A stretch of DNA of 64,000 nucleotides from assembly GCA_003024175.1 (NCBI GenBank), contig MDYQ01000073.1:43545-107544 (forward strand). The letters run 5' to 3'. The DNA comes from Planoprotostelium fungivorum (Eukaryota; Evosea; Variosea; Cavosteliida; Cavosteliaceae). Of the stretch, positions 11,955-24,045 are shown in pieces. Position 1 is the first letter of the stretch. Each line of letters opens with the position of its first letter. A program made the translations under genes and the position numbers. The notes below the pieces were generated by a model, which was not told where the DNA came from, did not search any database, and saw nothing but the letters and a program-made list of their open reading frames with translations.

Positions 11955-12142
11955 TCAGACATCCTGTCCTGCAAAATAAATTGAACAGAGGCAATGGCAT
12001 CCTCGATGAGCGACTCATCCACTTGTAAGATGGTGAGGCATATGCGGTCCATCATGAGAGGGTCTTTCGTCTCACGTGTTGGGCCCCAAGTGTCAAAATG
12101 TGTGAATGCGAAGGTTTTCATTGATCCGTCGCCAAAGGACAT
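11783..12142 (-). CDS. Hypothetical small protein antisense to the exchanger 3' end
   Basis: An open frame of up to 119 codons starts 54 bases from, and divergent to, the next plus-strand gene. Its first ~60 residues (SMKTFAFTHFDTWGPTRET, then MMDRICLTILQVDESLIEDA) have a balanced, protein-like composition, whereas the last ~55 run antisense to the exchanger's final exon and look non-coding. It may be a short protein that splices or stops before the overlap. No family recognised. Confidence 0.3.
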   Translation of the reverse strand: MSFGDGSMKTFAFTHFDTWGPTRETKDPLMMDRICLTILQVDESLIEDAIASVQFILQDRMSDHLVSSSSMGSICIAPSGLLLESSYVIIVGISALFLPPNKGFITVIIGQGRSHLKRR

Positions 12143-12195
12143 TTCAAGGTGTCACAGACTTTTCCGACGGCCCCATCTGATTCGCATCATTCAAG

Positions 12196-14613
12196 ATGAG
12201 CATGTATCCTCAGCTCACTGCTGAGGATTATAAGTGGTTGCCAGCACAGAAGATCAAACAGAGGATCACAACGACACCCGTGCTGGGTGCGACCAACTCG
12301 GGAGCATCGTCTTTCTTGAGTCTACAGGTGAGCCACCGCGCTCACGTAACGACTCCTTAGCATCCATCAGGAATACAATAAAACCGAAGTGAGGACGACA
12401 TCGATTTCAGATGGAGCTCGGCACAGACCCACTGCTGCGGTGCTCGAAGAAGAAGAGGTCGAAGAGGTGTCCATCAGTGAGATGTTATGCCAGATGGATG
12501 TTCAAGATGAGATCAACAACCACAAGCTCTCACCAAAATCATCTCCACGATATCAACCACCGAAGGATGATGTGACTCAACCATCACCCCCAGTGGAACA
12601 GAAGCCAGTGTTGTTTCCAGGTTATGGTATCCTTGCTGCAGTATCAAGAACTGCACCGAAATCCATAGAACCAAAATCAAAGCCAACGCGAGTTCGGGTG
12701 AGCGTCACACAGGATATCTCCATTGACCATCATCAGAGTGCAGAAGACATTCGAGAACAGATGCAAAAAGAAGATGTAGCACCTCCCCGTCTCGCCTTTT
12801 CACCACCTAGATTTCGTCTGCCGAGGATGGGTGAGTCTGCGATGGAGATCAGGAGGTGATCGTCGCAGGTGCCGCACCCCCACCCCCCACCACCGGACAC
12901 TTGTATCCCGTTTTAGACAATGTCCTCTGTCAGGGTGACCTACCAAAAATTGTTCCACGGCCTCCACCAAAGACATTCCACGTTGGAGGTTCGTCTCTTC
13001 TCTCATCATTCGTTTCACTCCGATTTCTCTTGAAGAAAAGTTGAACGAGAGAAGGGAACATCGTGAAGAAGGGAGACGTTGGTTATGACATGGTCGATGC
13101 CATCTTGTTGGGTTTAGAGAAGACACTGAGCAAAGCGGACACTTTCACGTCAGACGACATCAAGCACAGGTCTTTCTTCAACACGTGAGGACCTTTGCGA
13201 TCGATTCATTTCGTTTGTTATCTATCATAAATAATAATCCAACCTGTTCTATTATCAGCGTAGATAATCGATGATTGTGAGATGATGTTCTCTCACAAAG
13301 AGCGAGACTCGAATAAAGAATTAAGTCAAACGATGATTGACGAAACAATAGAGAGAGTGGTAGACCGCACGAGTTCGCTGCATATCACATAAAAATATTC
13401 ACCCAATTGAGAAATTTATTCGGCGTGTCGACGGATCACATGAAGGTGAGACCCGTGATGGACCATCGATTGACATAGACAGAGCATTTTATTAGAGAAC
13501 AGATGTCTTTACACTCTAAAGTCTCCGGGGAAATCTGGATCGTTCTTCTATTTGACTATGAGTGAGTTTCATCTCTAACAACGCATCTTAACAATCGATA
13601 TCGAACGAAAGATGATGATAAACAGACCGACAATATTATATTAAGACCATCAGCCACAATGAAGTCTTGTTCTTCTTAGAAATCCTCTCTTCTTACACCG
13701 AGGTGAGAAGAATAGTTAGTGAAAAATTGACTCTCTACGAGTACATGAAAACCAATCCGCAGAGCATTATCAGTCGATTCCACGGCCTCTATCGATTGAG
13801 ATGCAGCGAGAACAATCTTCAAGTTTATTTCGTCCTGATGGAAAATGTATTTATTCCTCAACTCCCCGTCAGTGAATGTTACGATTTGAAGGTGATGCGA
13901 CGTTTCTACACGAGTGAAAGATTCACACGAAGAAGGGATCGACGAGTGGAAGGTTCACGAGAGTGGAAGAGAAATCGAAAGGAAACGTCGTTTTGAAGGA
14001 TTTAGACGTAGGGTCGGGTAGGTTCAAGATGCATTACGCCAAGCATCAGTCTCTCATGGATCAGATCAGCAAGGACACTTATGTGAGTCGATCTTCTAAA
14101 CCGCTGTGACTCAAATCGAATCAGTTCTTGCAAGTTCACAATATCATGGATTATTCTCTCTTAGTTGGAGTCCATTCCATCGATCACACGCATTTCGATT
14201 ATAAGGTGACATCCCATCTTCGATGCGATCGATCGAATGAACGATGGACAGTCTCTCGAGTGGCTATCTCAACCATCACGATTCTTCCAGAGTGATCTGG
14301 GAGGGATACTCAACACGGACGGAGACGAAGTTTTGTTCATCGGTATCATAGGTGAGTCGATCGTTCGATTCATTTTACACATCCAGAGGAAATGTCCTCA
14401 CATCAACAGACATCTTCACGCCTTACAATTGGAAGAAGAGAGCGGAGACGTCGATCAAAGGTCTGATGGATGATGTGAGTGATACGGTGGAAGACGAAGA
14501 TCATCTGTTCATGTCGGTAGGTGGATAAGATATCTGCAGTGAATCCTCAGATCTATCGAAACCGATTCAGGTTGTTCATGCAGCACACCATCGTACCAAC
14601 GGGGCGGCGGTGA
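12196..14613 (+). CDS. Phosphatidylinositol phosphate kinase with a proline-rich N-terminal extension
   Basis: The N-terminal ~230 residues (from MSMYPQLTAEDYKWLP) are low-complexity with Pro/Ser runs and an acidic VLEEEEVEEVSISEM patch. The kinase domain follows in many small exons: GYDMVDAILLGLEKTLSK, the FTQLRNLFGVSTDHMK segment, GEIWIVLLFDYE, SIISRFHGLYRLRCSENN, SECYDLK (start of the YDLKGS-type lipid-kinase motif), KDLD, HNIMDYSLLVGVHSIDH with the catalytic MDYSLL motif, and an end segment DIFTPYNWKKRAETSIKGL...SAVNPQIYRNRFRLFMQH. It phosphorylates PI4P or PI5P to make PI(4,5)P2 at membranes; type I or II could not be decided. One intron (13187-13370) is unusually long. The stop is TGA at 14611-14613. 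Confidence 0.85.
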
Positions 14614-14862
14614 GACACATTCATCTATTATAAATATAGTGAATCTTTATAATAAAATAAGACTTATCCTAATCTCATCATCACTCTTGATTCACTCTCC
14701 CAATGTACACGAGGTTCATTTCATCTCATTTCATCCTTCACCAGTCTTCTGAAAAGTAGATCATTCGTGTCAAAGTCAACTGTCTCACTATAGAACAGAG
14801 AAGAAGAATAGTCGAGTGATTCATTTTTGAGAGGAGAGTACACTACGAATCACAGTCCCAGT

Positions 14863-17800
14863 TTAATAATAAAAACGGACGGGAGGACCCGACACATCTT
14901 CTCCCGCATCGTTCTCAAAGGTAACGATGAGATCTTCGTACACAGCACCCTTCTTCGGTTTCAACAGCTCACTCATCCTGTCTGCATCAGCTTCACCCTC
15001 TACCCATCCTCTCACTTCATCGTCTTCCTCTTCTTGTGGGCGGGGAACATGGGAACGAACACCATCACGGCACCTTTGAAGACACCGGCCACGTTCAGAT
15101 GGTGCGTCTGCTGTTGATGGTGAGAAGAAGGAGGAGGGGTGGATGTACCTGAAAGTATTCCAGGAATTGGTTCATGGTGGCTGCTCCACCGATGTTGACG
15201 TCCCAGCGATCCCAGGCGGTGAAAAATTTGTCTCCGGCGAGTTTTGTCTTAGGGGCTGTTCCTGGCTCAGAGAAGGCCCAGAAGGGAAGGGCCAGGTTCA
15301 TGAATAAGTTCTTGAAGTCGGATAATTGTGATCCTCCCTCCTGTTCTCTTTTAATCATTGCAAGTGATGATGTTGTTGTTGTAGATGTTGTTGATATTGT
15401 AGATGTTGTAGATGTTGTTGATGTTGTTGATGTTGTTGTTGTTGTAGTAGATGTGATGATGTTGTTGTTATTGTTGTAGATGTGTTGATGTTGTGAGGAT
15501 ATATTGAAGTGATGATGATGTACACCTTCTGACGATGTAGAATCAACTTGACCAACTCGAGTGAAGCGCAACCCGAGATACTCGCCGTTGTCGTGGCGAT
15601 GGCAGGCATGATCCTCCCCGCAATAGCCTTGATCTTCAGACGATCTACCTCAGGTATGGCATACATCCTTGCCCTCAGATTACTCGTGCTACCGATGAAA
15701 TCAATGTGTCCGTTTCCGTCGTTGTCCTTGTTTTCTTTCAGCTTCATCTCTCTTCTCTCCCTTCACCTTTTCGAAATCGACGGGTTTCAATTTGGATGGA
15801 CCGTTGGTGGAGAAGTACTTGTAGAGGATGTCCAAGTTGTCTTCGATCTGTGAAATGTCGGTGAGATTTCGACGGAATTTCTACCTCTTCGTCGGAGGAT
15901 TTGGCCTTCTTCTCTTCTGGCTTCTTGACGGATTCATCAGTGATGATCTCCTTGTCGAGGGGTACGAAGGTGGGGAGCTCTACGTTAGACAGACCCTTCT
16001 CGATGTTCTCTAATGTCAGATCGGCCACAGAGTAAGGCAGATCCCACACCTATCGTGCATCAGTCATCATCATCATCAGTCATCATCATCGTCATCACAT
16101 CAAATCAGAATGGATGCTCACCTCAGAGTAGAGTCTTGCGAGAGATACGACGAAAGAACGATGAGTGACATCGTTGAAGTCAAACTCGATGACCTTGGGT
16201 GGTCTCTTGGGTGATGACCAGAAGAGAGTTCCCTTATCGTCCGTCTTGTGATCCAGCGGAAAGGCGTGCAACAGCTGCAGACTCTTGTTCTTAAAGTAAG
16301 ATTCAAACTTTCTGCGAGCGAACGCGATGCAATCGTGGAACGATCTCGGTCTCTTCTGCACCAACTTGGCCGAAGTTCTCACTCTCTGGACTCTGTCATT
16401 CGATCGTTGCCACGCGTTCCCATGTCTTCACCTTCAAGTCCAGTCCACCACCGAAGGGTTGCTTCAGTTTGGTCATGAGGTCCGTCTCTTCTACGAGTTG
16501 ATTCCACTGCATGGGTTGATCGACGAGGATTCCACCAAAGCTGAAGTCCCTCGCCCACTCGACGCAGTGTTCGATGACGTTGGGGAAGGACTTGAGGGTG
16601 CAGAAGGGTACGTCTTTCTCGGGTGGGTCTCGGCTGGAACCATACGATTCTGTCATGAAGGGTACCACCACCTGATTCCATTTCAATTCATCTCTTCTTC
16701 TTCTTCATCGTCATCATCATCATCATCATCATATTGATCACTGGTCATCACCAATGGTGGTTAGATCACAATGATAGAGAAAGAAGAACGAGAGAAGACA
16801 ACACACCTGAACGTGTCCCTTGGGTCCCAATGTCCCCGATTCGATGAGAGGTCTTCCATTGGTGACACACCTCGAATCAACGTATCGCCTCGCCTCGATG
16901 TTGTCCAAAGCATTGACAATGACGTCCTTTGTTCGAAAGAATTCATCGTTGAACTTGCTCTCCGTATCTGGACCCACTTTATCCAAGAGGGGGACGAGTT
17001 GTAGAGCGGAATTCATATTCGAGGCGGACTTGCAGGCCGTCTCCGATTTGGGTTGCTGATGACGTCATCGTCCGTCTACAACGAGTCACTCACTTGGATG
17101 TCCTTCGCTCGGAATAAGAATTGTCGGTTGAGGTTGCTCTTCTCGATGAGATCGTTGTCCGTCACCGTGATGGATCCAGTTGGTGCACAGCCTAATCCCA
17201 ACAGGGCATAGTTCTTCATCATCTCACAACCGATGGCTCCACATCCAACCATGAAGATCTTCGTCTTCTGAATCGATTCGTTCAGTGCGTTACCTGATAC
17301 GATCAGCCTTTTCCTTTCATCTCAATCGATTCACCGAAACAGATTCGCTGGGCGTCGTAACGAGAAGAAGTGGGCTGGAATTCAGAAGGATCTGTCTGGG
17401 AGGATGGCAAGACTTCACAGGCGTCCAAATAAACCTCCTCTCTTCAGTTCTTCTTCTCTCCTTCTCCTCTCACCCATTGGTTCAGTGGTGTATATTTACC
17501 CGAGAGAGCCTTCAGACACTCTTGAGCCACGACACCTCCCGTGAAAGAAGAGAGAGGGGCGATGCTTCCTCTGAACGTCCACGACATCTTCTCTATGATA
17601 TCCTCGTTGATCTGCTCCACGGGGTTCTTCATCGAACTGCATCACATCAGCATGTCTCTTCTGCATCATCATCATCATCTCACCGATTCACTTCTGCCGC
17701 GATGCGTAACACTTGCGCGGAATCTTGTCGATTCCAGGGATTCGGGAGATTTCCGCCGTTTTCCCGCGCGAAGCGATGGATGGCGAGTTGACCGAGGTGC

Positions 17801-18916
17801 ATCTGAATGCCCGACTCCAATTTGGCGAAATCTGTGGGTACGATCGATGGGTCCACTGCAGACTCACGGAGGGTAGACTGAGAGGGTCAATATAATCCTC
17901 ATGACGACGTGTGTCTATGCGTTCGGATGATGATCGTTCGCCGAATGATGATTCACCGAAGAGACTGTGGTGACCGTCTTGACTTGAGTGGCGATACCGT
18001 CTCTGGCGTATTCACCGAAAGAAGAGGTGTCGCCGATGGAGAAGGTGGTGGGGGATAGAACTGAAAGGATGAGAAGAGGGAGGAGAGAGGAGCTCACCCT
18101 TGATCTTGAACTGGGTTCCGTTGAGTTGATCCATGCCGATGACTTCTCTGAAGGTGATGGTGTCACCGTCTTCCAGATCGTGTCGGGCGTCATTGAGGGT
18201 GCTGACGATTCCATCGGATGATTTGGTCACTCTACCGACGAGAACCTCTTTGCTCTCTTCTCCATTCTTGTCAAATACCTGAGGGGATGTCAATCTTTAG
18301 AAGATGAAAGTGATGAGTGGTGGATGGGTACCTCAAAGTGTGAACCAAAGTCACAGAATGCCCACGTGAAGACACCTCTTGATTCTGCGGAGATGAAGCA
18401 GATGTTCTTCGAGTGACAGTAATCGTTCACTTTGGCTTGTTGTTCGTGGGTGAAATCAACGAGGATGACGCACTGTGGGAGTTGATACACAGACGTGGAA
18501 GTTGGGATCACCTTGTACTCGTCGAGAGAAGAGAGATCGGTACCGTTCAAGTCAATGTTTGAGACACTGCACTTGGTATAAGGATTTAATTCGTGAATCT
18601 TGGGGAAACATGCCTCTGCTCGATTACGTCCTATATCGTCAGATGTTAAATAGAAGTTGGTGGATAAATCGAGCCAAGAGGTGGATTCCTGATCGTGCAA
18701 TGTGAGAGATTTGACTCCTGCCAAGGCAATGTTTTTGGCTGATCACGGTCAATCATCGTGGAGAAATAGAGGCTCACCAATCTCCACACCCAGCCCAGAA
18801 ATTCCACTGAGGAAAACGTTGGACGTGGCCATCCTCTTCATAGCCGCTTCTCCCATCATAATCTGTTGACGACTATATAGAGACTCATCGATCACGAGTT
18901 CATCGGTCATCGACAT
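14863..18916 (-). CDS. UBA1: Ubiquitin-activating enzyme E1
   Basis: Large multi-exon gene on the minus strand. The start [18 protein letters not shown] at 18916 leads into the first adenylation repeat ([26 protein letters not shown]). Later come a second adenylation domain with the nucleotide-binding stretch ([25 protein letters not shown]), the catalytic-cysteine region [22 protein letters not shown] (near 16555-16620, Cys acceptor for ubiquitin thioester), the [15 protein letters not shown] region and a ubiquitin-fold domain ending GPPVRFYY with TAA at 14863-14865. All parts of a full-length E1 are present. It activates ubiquitin with ATP and loads E2 enzymes. Introns are short except 15341-15525, which carries a trinucleotide-type repeat. 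Distinction from UBA6-type E1s was not possible. Confidence 0.93.
15341..15525 (-). repeat. Microsatellite-filled intron of the E1 gene
   Basis: A 185-nt intron (minus-strand GTGTACATC to GAACAG) consists largely of TTG/GTT triplets and ATGTTGTAG-like 9-mers on the plus strand between about 15366 and 15490. It is the longest intron in the gene. Out-of-phase reading produces spurious poly-Thr/Ser or poly-Val/Asp frames. Confidence 0.75.
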
Positions 18917-19562
18917 GCTTAACCCTCTCCTTGTTGATTCGTTGAAGCGAAATTTGTGTTGCCAGCTCACTTGACGTTGTCACCTTTTGTTGGCAACTTG
19001 TAGTGAGAGGAAATCATCCCTGGGCAAACGCAGAGGCGAGATAGACGTGAGATGATAGACTTTCATCTCATTGACACTCCAAAGATGTCGATCCCACATC
19101 TCTTCTATCTTCTGTGCGTTGAGAGAGAACGAAAAAGAGGGAAAAGACTAAATAGAGAGATAAGCGTTGTAGAGGGCAGTTGGGAGTTGTCCAAGGGAAA
19201 AATCATTCCGCGCCCCATCCGTTGAACACACAAGCAACCTTCGTTCATCGAGGTATTCCCTTCTTTACCATCCATTCTGAGCTATTCGAGCTAACTCGGT
19301 GGTGCATCTTCTCTCCATACTGACTTGTAATCGAAGGAAGAGAGATCATGCGTATCAAATCGAGTCCGTGTCGGTCTATCACGGCAGTAGATTACAGCGA
19401 CCCTGCTGTTGTCTTCTGGTTCTTTGGACAAACACCCAACCGAAGAGGTCTCCTCTGTGTCACTTCTTCTCCAACACACAACGGCTCTCCTCAGCATCAT
19501 GGTATGACTCTCTCTCTTTCTCGCCTCCATTTGACTTTTCCCAGCAAATAAGGATCCCAACA
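18917..19562. promoter_or_regulatory. Divergent intergenic region, E1 and winged-helix gene
   Basis: 646 bases between the E1 start (minus) and the ATG at 19563 (plus). It holds no confident gene. A short open frame at 19348-19551 (MRIKSSPCRSITAVDYSD) does not join in phase to the following exon and was not accepted. A polypyrimidine stretch (ctctctctttctcgcctcc) at about 19505-19530 followed by cccag may be the 3' end of a 5'-UTR intron. Confidence 0.3.
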
Positions 19563-22191
19563 ATGGCGGTAGAGAGGATAGAATTCTGGGAAAAAAGAAG
19601 AAGAACATCAAGGTGAAGACTCTTCTCTTTCTTTATGTCGCTCATCCAGATTGCAGGCCGATCCAATGGGTTCACCTGCGGCGAGAGAGCTGATGCATCC
19701 TCTTTCCAACTGTGTGGAGGTCCCTCCTCTCACAGAATTACAGAGTGAGAGACATGGATTACTCAATGGTCTAATGTGACGTTAGCTCTGATGACAGAAG
19801 CCATCATCTTAAACGGAGGTGCTCTACCTATCGACGGTATATTTCAATACGTCATCAAGGTGAAGACGATCGGATGTTATGATGACACACTGACCTCATA
19901 CAGAAGTGGAGGACCATCAAGAGGAGAGACAACACGAATTACGTGGGAAATTGCAGGTGACTTCTACACCACCATTTCCAACACTTCTCACACCCCTCAG
20001 GCGCGCCATCCAGGTCAACCTGAAGCAGAACAGCCAATATCCACTCTTCAGGGTGATCATCATCTCATCCACCACACCCGACTCAATCTTTACAGAGAGA
20101 TAAGCTATTTGATGATGGCTACTGGACCCTCTGCAAGACACTGGAGGACTCTGTCAACACCGCCGTGAGTCTCCTCCCTCTCATTTCTCTCTTCTCATAG
20201 TCATCAGAGGGCGTTCAATCAAGATTGGAGAAAGGGCCTGATCGACAGCGATGATGACGCCGACAGCATCTTCATACCTCGTGAAGAGCCTGCAGACAGC
20301 AAGGCCAACCCCTCTCCCGACAAGGTTCGGCTCGTTGTAGATGATGCCACGCGATACTGATCCATACAGGCCGTCGGTGCAGTGGATGAATCGGTTCTGG
20401 AGACGAGGCTGCAAGATGCATCACCTGAAGACAACAGTAGAGAGAGCGATTACAACACAGACGAGGCCCCTGACTTTGAAAAGATGGATCCCGAAGAAGA
20501 GAGGAAGCATCCAGCCATATCTGAATTACACGGTCAGTATCTCCTCTACCCTCTATATCTCCTCATACCTGATGTCTCTCCACTCTTCTCATCATCTACA
20601 TCTTCTGACGAAGAACAGAGACCATCTGCGATTGCATCAACGAGAACGGAGGTTCATGTCACTTTGACATGATCGTGCACTACGCCAACAAGGTGAACAC
20701 CACATCGTCCATCATTGTGACCCCACACAGAATTGGAGTCGCACGAAGGCAATCAACACGGACGTGAAGGGAGCCGTCCTGTCTGCCCTGACAGACAGCA
20801 AGAGGATCTTCAAGAGGGATCCAAAGAGGACGGGTTGGTGGATGATCAACGCCGAACGTCTCAACAATGCCAGAAGGGTGAGAAGAAGTGACTCGTTGTA
20901 GATTGACCGGTGCAGGAGAACGACGTCGGCACGCCACTGAAGAGTCGAGGAAAGGGTGAGGAAAATTCCGCGAATCGGGCCGGTGACGCTCGCACAGAGG
21001 AGAAGACGAACAACAACAATCGAAAGAAGGAACCAGAGGTGTTGTAGATGGAACATGGATAGTTCTGATGGAGAGCAGGTGCAGGAAGAAGAAGACGAAG
21101 AAGGAAAAGCAAACTCGCTCGCCGGCGCCAAGAGAGGCGATCCACCCATGACCGAACTGCAGAGTGAGTGGGACGCCCTGCGTTGTAGATTGACGTGCGT
21201 ACAGTACTCATCATCGAGGCCGTCGATGCCAGGGGAGGATCTGCCACCTTCGAACAGATCTACGAGTACATCGCTCCGGTACGTACCTTACGTCCGTCTA
21301 CAACTGACGCGGCTACAGATGTTTGACAATCTGAGAAGGAGAGACGGTACAAAGTACACATCAGAGTGCAGGAGAGCCATACAGGCCAGTCTGTCAAACA
21401 ACCCCACAACGAGACCTTTCTTCAGAAAAGAAGTGAAGAAGGGGGGTATCCTCTGGGAACTCGCAAAGCGTTCGGTACGTACACCATTCCCACGACAAGT
21501 TCACACTCTACGACACAATCGACATCGTGAGCTGATGAGATGAACAGAGAGAATTCCTAGCTTCATACCGAAAGAAGAAGGCGGCAGGTGAAGTCACCCA
21601 CATATCTGAGGTGAGAGAAGAGAGAGAGGAGAGAGAGACTGATAGAGAGAAGGTGAGGGAGGAGATAGAGGACGAAGAAGACAAGGTGGAAGAAGAAGAA
21701 GATAGGATCCAAGACGAAGAAGATATCGAAGAAGATCCCCTCCAGGACGACGAGTTCGACTCCCGACCTCAAGAGGTACATCCATCTACACCGTTGTAGA
21801 CTGACGTCGTTGTAGACGGAGACGACTCAGACTCAGAGGGTGAGCCCCACCCATGCGGAAGTGAAGGAGGAGGTGGTGGTGAAGAGTGAAGTGGTCCCCT
21901 CTGCTGTAGAAGAAGAAGAAGAAGAGATCAAGGACGAAGTCGAATCTGAAGACGAGACCGAAAAGTCTGTGGAGTGAGCGAGCGTCTACAACGCCGTTGT
22001 AGAGTATCCTCAATGTGTGCAGGGCGGACGCGGAGTCGATCGATGAGGGAGGATCGCCGGACAGACATGCCTTTGGAGGTCGAGTGAAGAGGGCGAAACA
22101 AGTGTCTGCAGCTGTGGGCAGCCCCCAGACGAACAAACGTAAGGATGTAGACCGCGCGGCGCAGGAGTTGAGGAGGAAGAGGCGCAGATAA
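19563..22191 (+). CDS. Nuclear protein with three winged-helix (H1/HARE-like) domains
   Basis: Start MAVERIEFWEKRRR at 19563 splices in phase into LQADPMGSPAARE. Three related helical modules follow: ALMTEAIILNGGALPIDGIF...KKWRTIKRRDNTNYV...RRAIQVNLKQNSQYPLF with GYWTLC (about 19775-20165); ETICDCINENGGSCHFDMI...FKRDPKRTGWWMI (about 20620-20880); and IIEAVDARGGSATFEQIYEY...LRRRDGTKYTSECRRAIQAS with GGILWEL (about 21210-21480). The pattern of a short acidic helix, a basic recognition helix and a wing ending in GxWxL resembles linker-histone or HARE-HTH DNA-binding folds. Acidic linkers separate them, and a bipartite nuclear signal (KRKDVDRAAQELRRKRRR) precedes TAA at 22189-22191. Chromatin binding is inferred; no named orthologue is recognised. 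Many of its introns contain CGTTGTAG. Confidence 0.7.
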
Positions 22192-22266
22192 GGGTGAGAG
22201 AAGAAGGTTGCGAGGGACTCAATCGTTGTAGATGGATCGACCGTTGTAGATACATCGTAAATAAAT

Positions 22267-23156
22267 CTATTTTTTGAAGAGATTTCGGATGTTCTCGTTG
22301 AAGACGATGCCCTCGATGTATTTTCTCAACTCGATCTTGTCCTCCATCAGAGCGGTGAACTCTTCTCTCGATACGCTGCGACTCTGATCGCGATCAGAGG
22401 AAGGAGAAACGACGATCGTCACCTTGTCCATGTCCATCAGGTTGAAGATCTGTTCTGCCTCTGCAGTGGCACGACTGACCTCAGAGATGGGGAGGTCCAC
22501 CTGCACATCATTAGATCACTCATCGACACCAACATGATGTATCTCACGTTGTCCAATGAACCTTGGGCGTTGAAGATCTGCACGTGTCTCTTCATCCTGG
22601 CACCCAACAGAGCCATCTCTTTCAACTCTCCTGCATGCACATCAGAGAGGTTCGTCTCCATCATTCTCACCCTTTGAGATGTAACCATCACCGTTCAAGT
22701 CTAAACTTCTGAAACAGATCTGATGGAGTCAGACATGAGGTGATGATCTTCTTCGACTCACATCAATAGCTTCCTCTGGTGTGGGGTTGGACAACAGATT
22801 GATGGCCATAACGAACTCTTGAAAGTTGATTTGCCTGAATTGGGTAATTAGGGAATGAGATAATGAATAAGTAGACACACTTGCTGTTATCTGTATCGAA
22901 GATGTTGAAGACGGCGGCGAGAAGAGCACTATTGGTCGATCCTACATTGTTCTGAATGTAAGCTTGCATCGTCTTTTTATCGACGTTTCCGCTTTTATCG
23001 GATACAGCCTTGAATGTCTCTAACATCTTGAGAACCTCATTTTTGTCCACTAACGGGGTGAGTCTCACACATCTTAGTCTTTCGCATACCTTTCGTCTCT
23101 TGAGCGATTCTCTCGACGTCGGCGTTCTTAGACCCTTTTGCTGGCTTGTTACCCAT
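22267..23156 (-). CDS. EF-hand calcium-binding protein (calcineurin-B/CBL-like)
   Basis: Starts MGNKPAKGSKNADVE, with Gly2 positioned for N-myristoylation as in calcineurin B and NCS proteins. Spliced exons include LKMLETFKAVSDKSGNVDKK, FNIFDTDNS-QINFQEFVMA (a canonical EF-hand loop split by an intron), SLDLNGDGYIS (second loop) and a C-terminal AEQIFNLMDMDK...SVSREEFTALMED. At least two loops have intact D-x-D/N-x-S/G ligands. Stop TAG at 22267-22269. It probably acts as a membrane-tethered Ca2+ sensor for a kinase or phosphatase; the partner is unknown. Convergent with the winged-helix gene (75 bases). Confidence 0.75.
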
Positions 23157-23272
23157 CGGATGTTGTTGTTATGTGAAACACGATGGCAGCTGAACGACAC
23201 GAAACAACGAGGGAACGTAAACGCTAATTATTAATACTAAAAATATCCGTCCCGAGCAACCCTCCGTTGCAC

Positions 23273-24019
23273 ATGGCTGAATTCAGCTTGACTTGGGAGG
23301 AAATTGCCAGGCTCCATCAGGTCTTCGCAGCAACTGCTGGAAGTAGTGCAACGATACGAAAAGAAGCAGGGATCGTTGATGTCTTGAAGAGGGCAGAGAT
23401 CGGAGTCATCACAAAATCTGATCTCGAATCTTTCTATCAGCACCTGGGATGCAGGCCTGGCGATACCGTCAATTTCGCAATGTGATTCGATCAATTACGA
23501 TGGTGATTGATTATAATTGAACAGGTTAGTGGATGGTGTATGCTACTTCGGAGCGGTGAAAGGACGAAGACAACAGAAGAGCTCGGGTTTGGTGAGTTGA
23601 TGAGAGTTAATCTCTGGTCTGACCACGAGGAAGCGAAAGTTCACCGCTTCAGACATCTATTCTATATACCAGCTGTTTTGTAAGGTAGATACGGATAACA
23701 ATGGATGTCTGTCCGCTAAGGAATTATTCACTTGTCTGAAAGGTGTGATCAGCGCTCATGAAATCGAAGAAGACGTTCAGTCTAACGCAGGAGACAGCTG
23801 TTGATCCCACCATCAACGCTAAAGAGGTCAGCGCTCTGATGAAACGATTGGAAGTTCAACAGCATGCCACTATCTCTTTCGCACAGTATCCTTCACATCC
23901 ACCCTAGTGTAATAGTTTCCTTAACTGACAGATTCGTTAAGGGTATCGCGTACGGAGAAAAAGCCCTCCAAATGTCTTTAGAGAAATTCATTCGAGACAA
24001 TCCAAAGGAGGAAAAGTGA
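23273..24019 (+). CDS. EF-hand protein
   Basis: Starts MAEFSLTWEEIARLHQVF at 23273, divergent from the preceding EF-hand gene by 117 bases. Spliced exons contain IYQLFCKVDTDNNGCLSAKE, a canonical EF-hand with intact Ca2+ ligands, and weaker helix pairs around GVITKSDLESFYQHL and NAKEVSALMKRLEV. It ends SLEKFIRDNPKEEK with TGA at 24017-24019, only 26 bases before the next start codon in the same direction. A small Ca2+-binding regulator is inferred. The intron near 23880-23935 is only approximately placed. Confidence 0.65.
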
Positions 24020-24045
24020 TCGAGACTCGTGGCATCATCGCGCTT

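Noticed and set aside
15174-15571. Poly-Val/Asp or poly-Thr/Ser proteins
   Set aside because: Translation of the microsatellite intron of the E1 gene in other frames.
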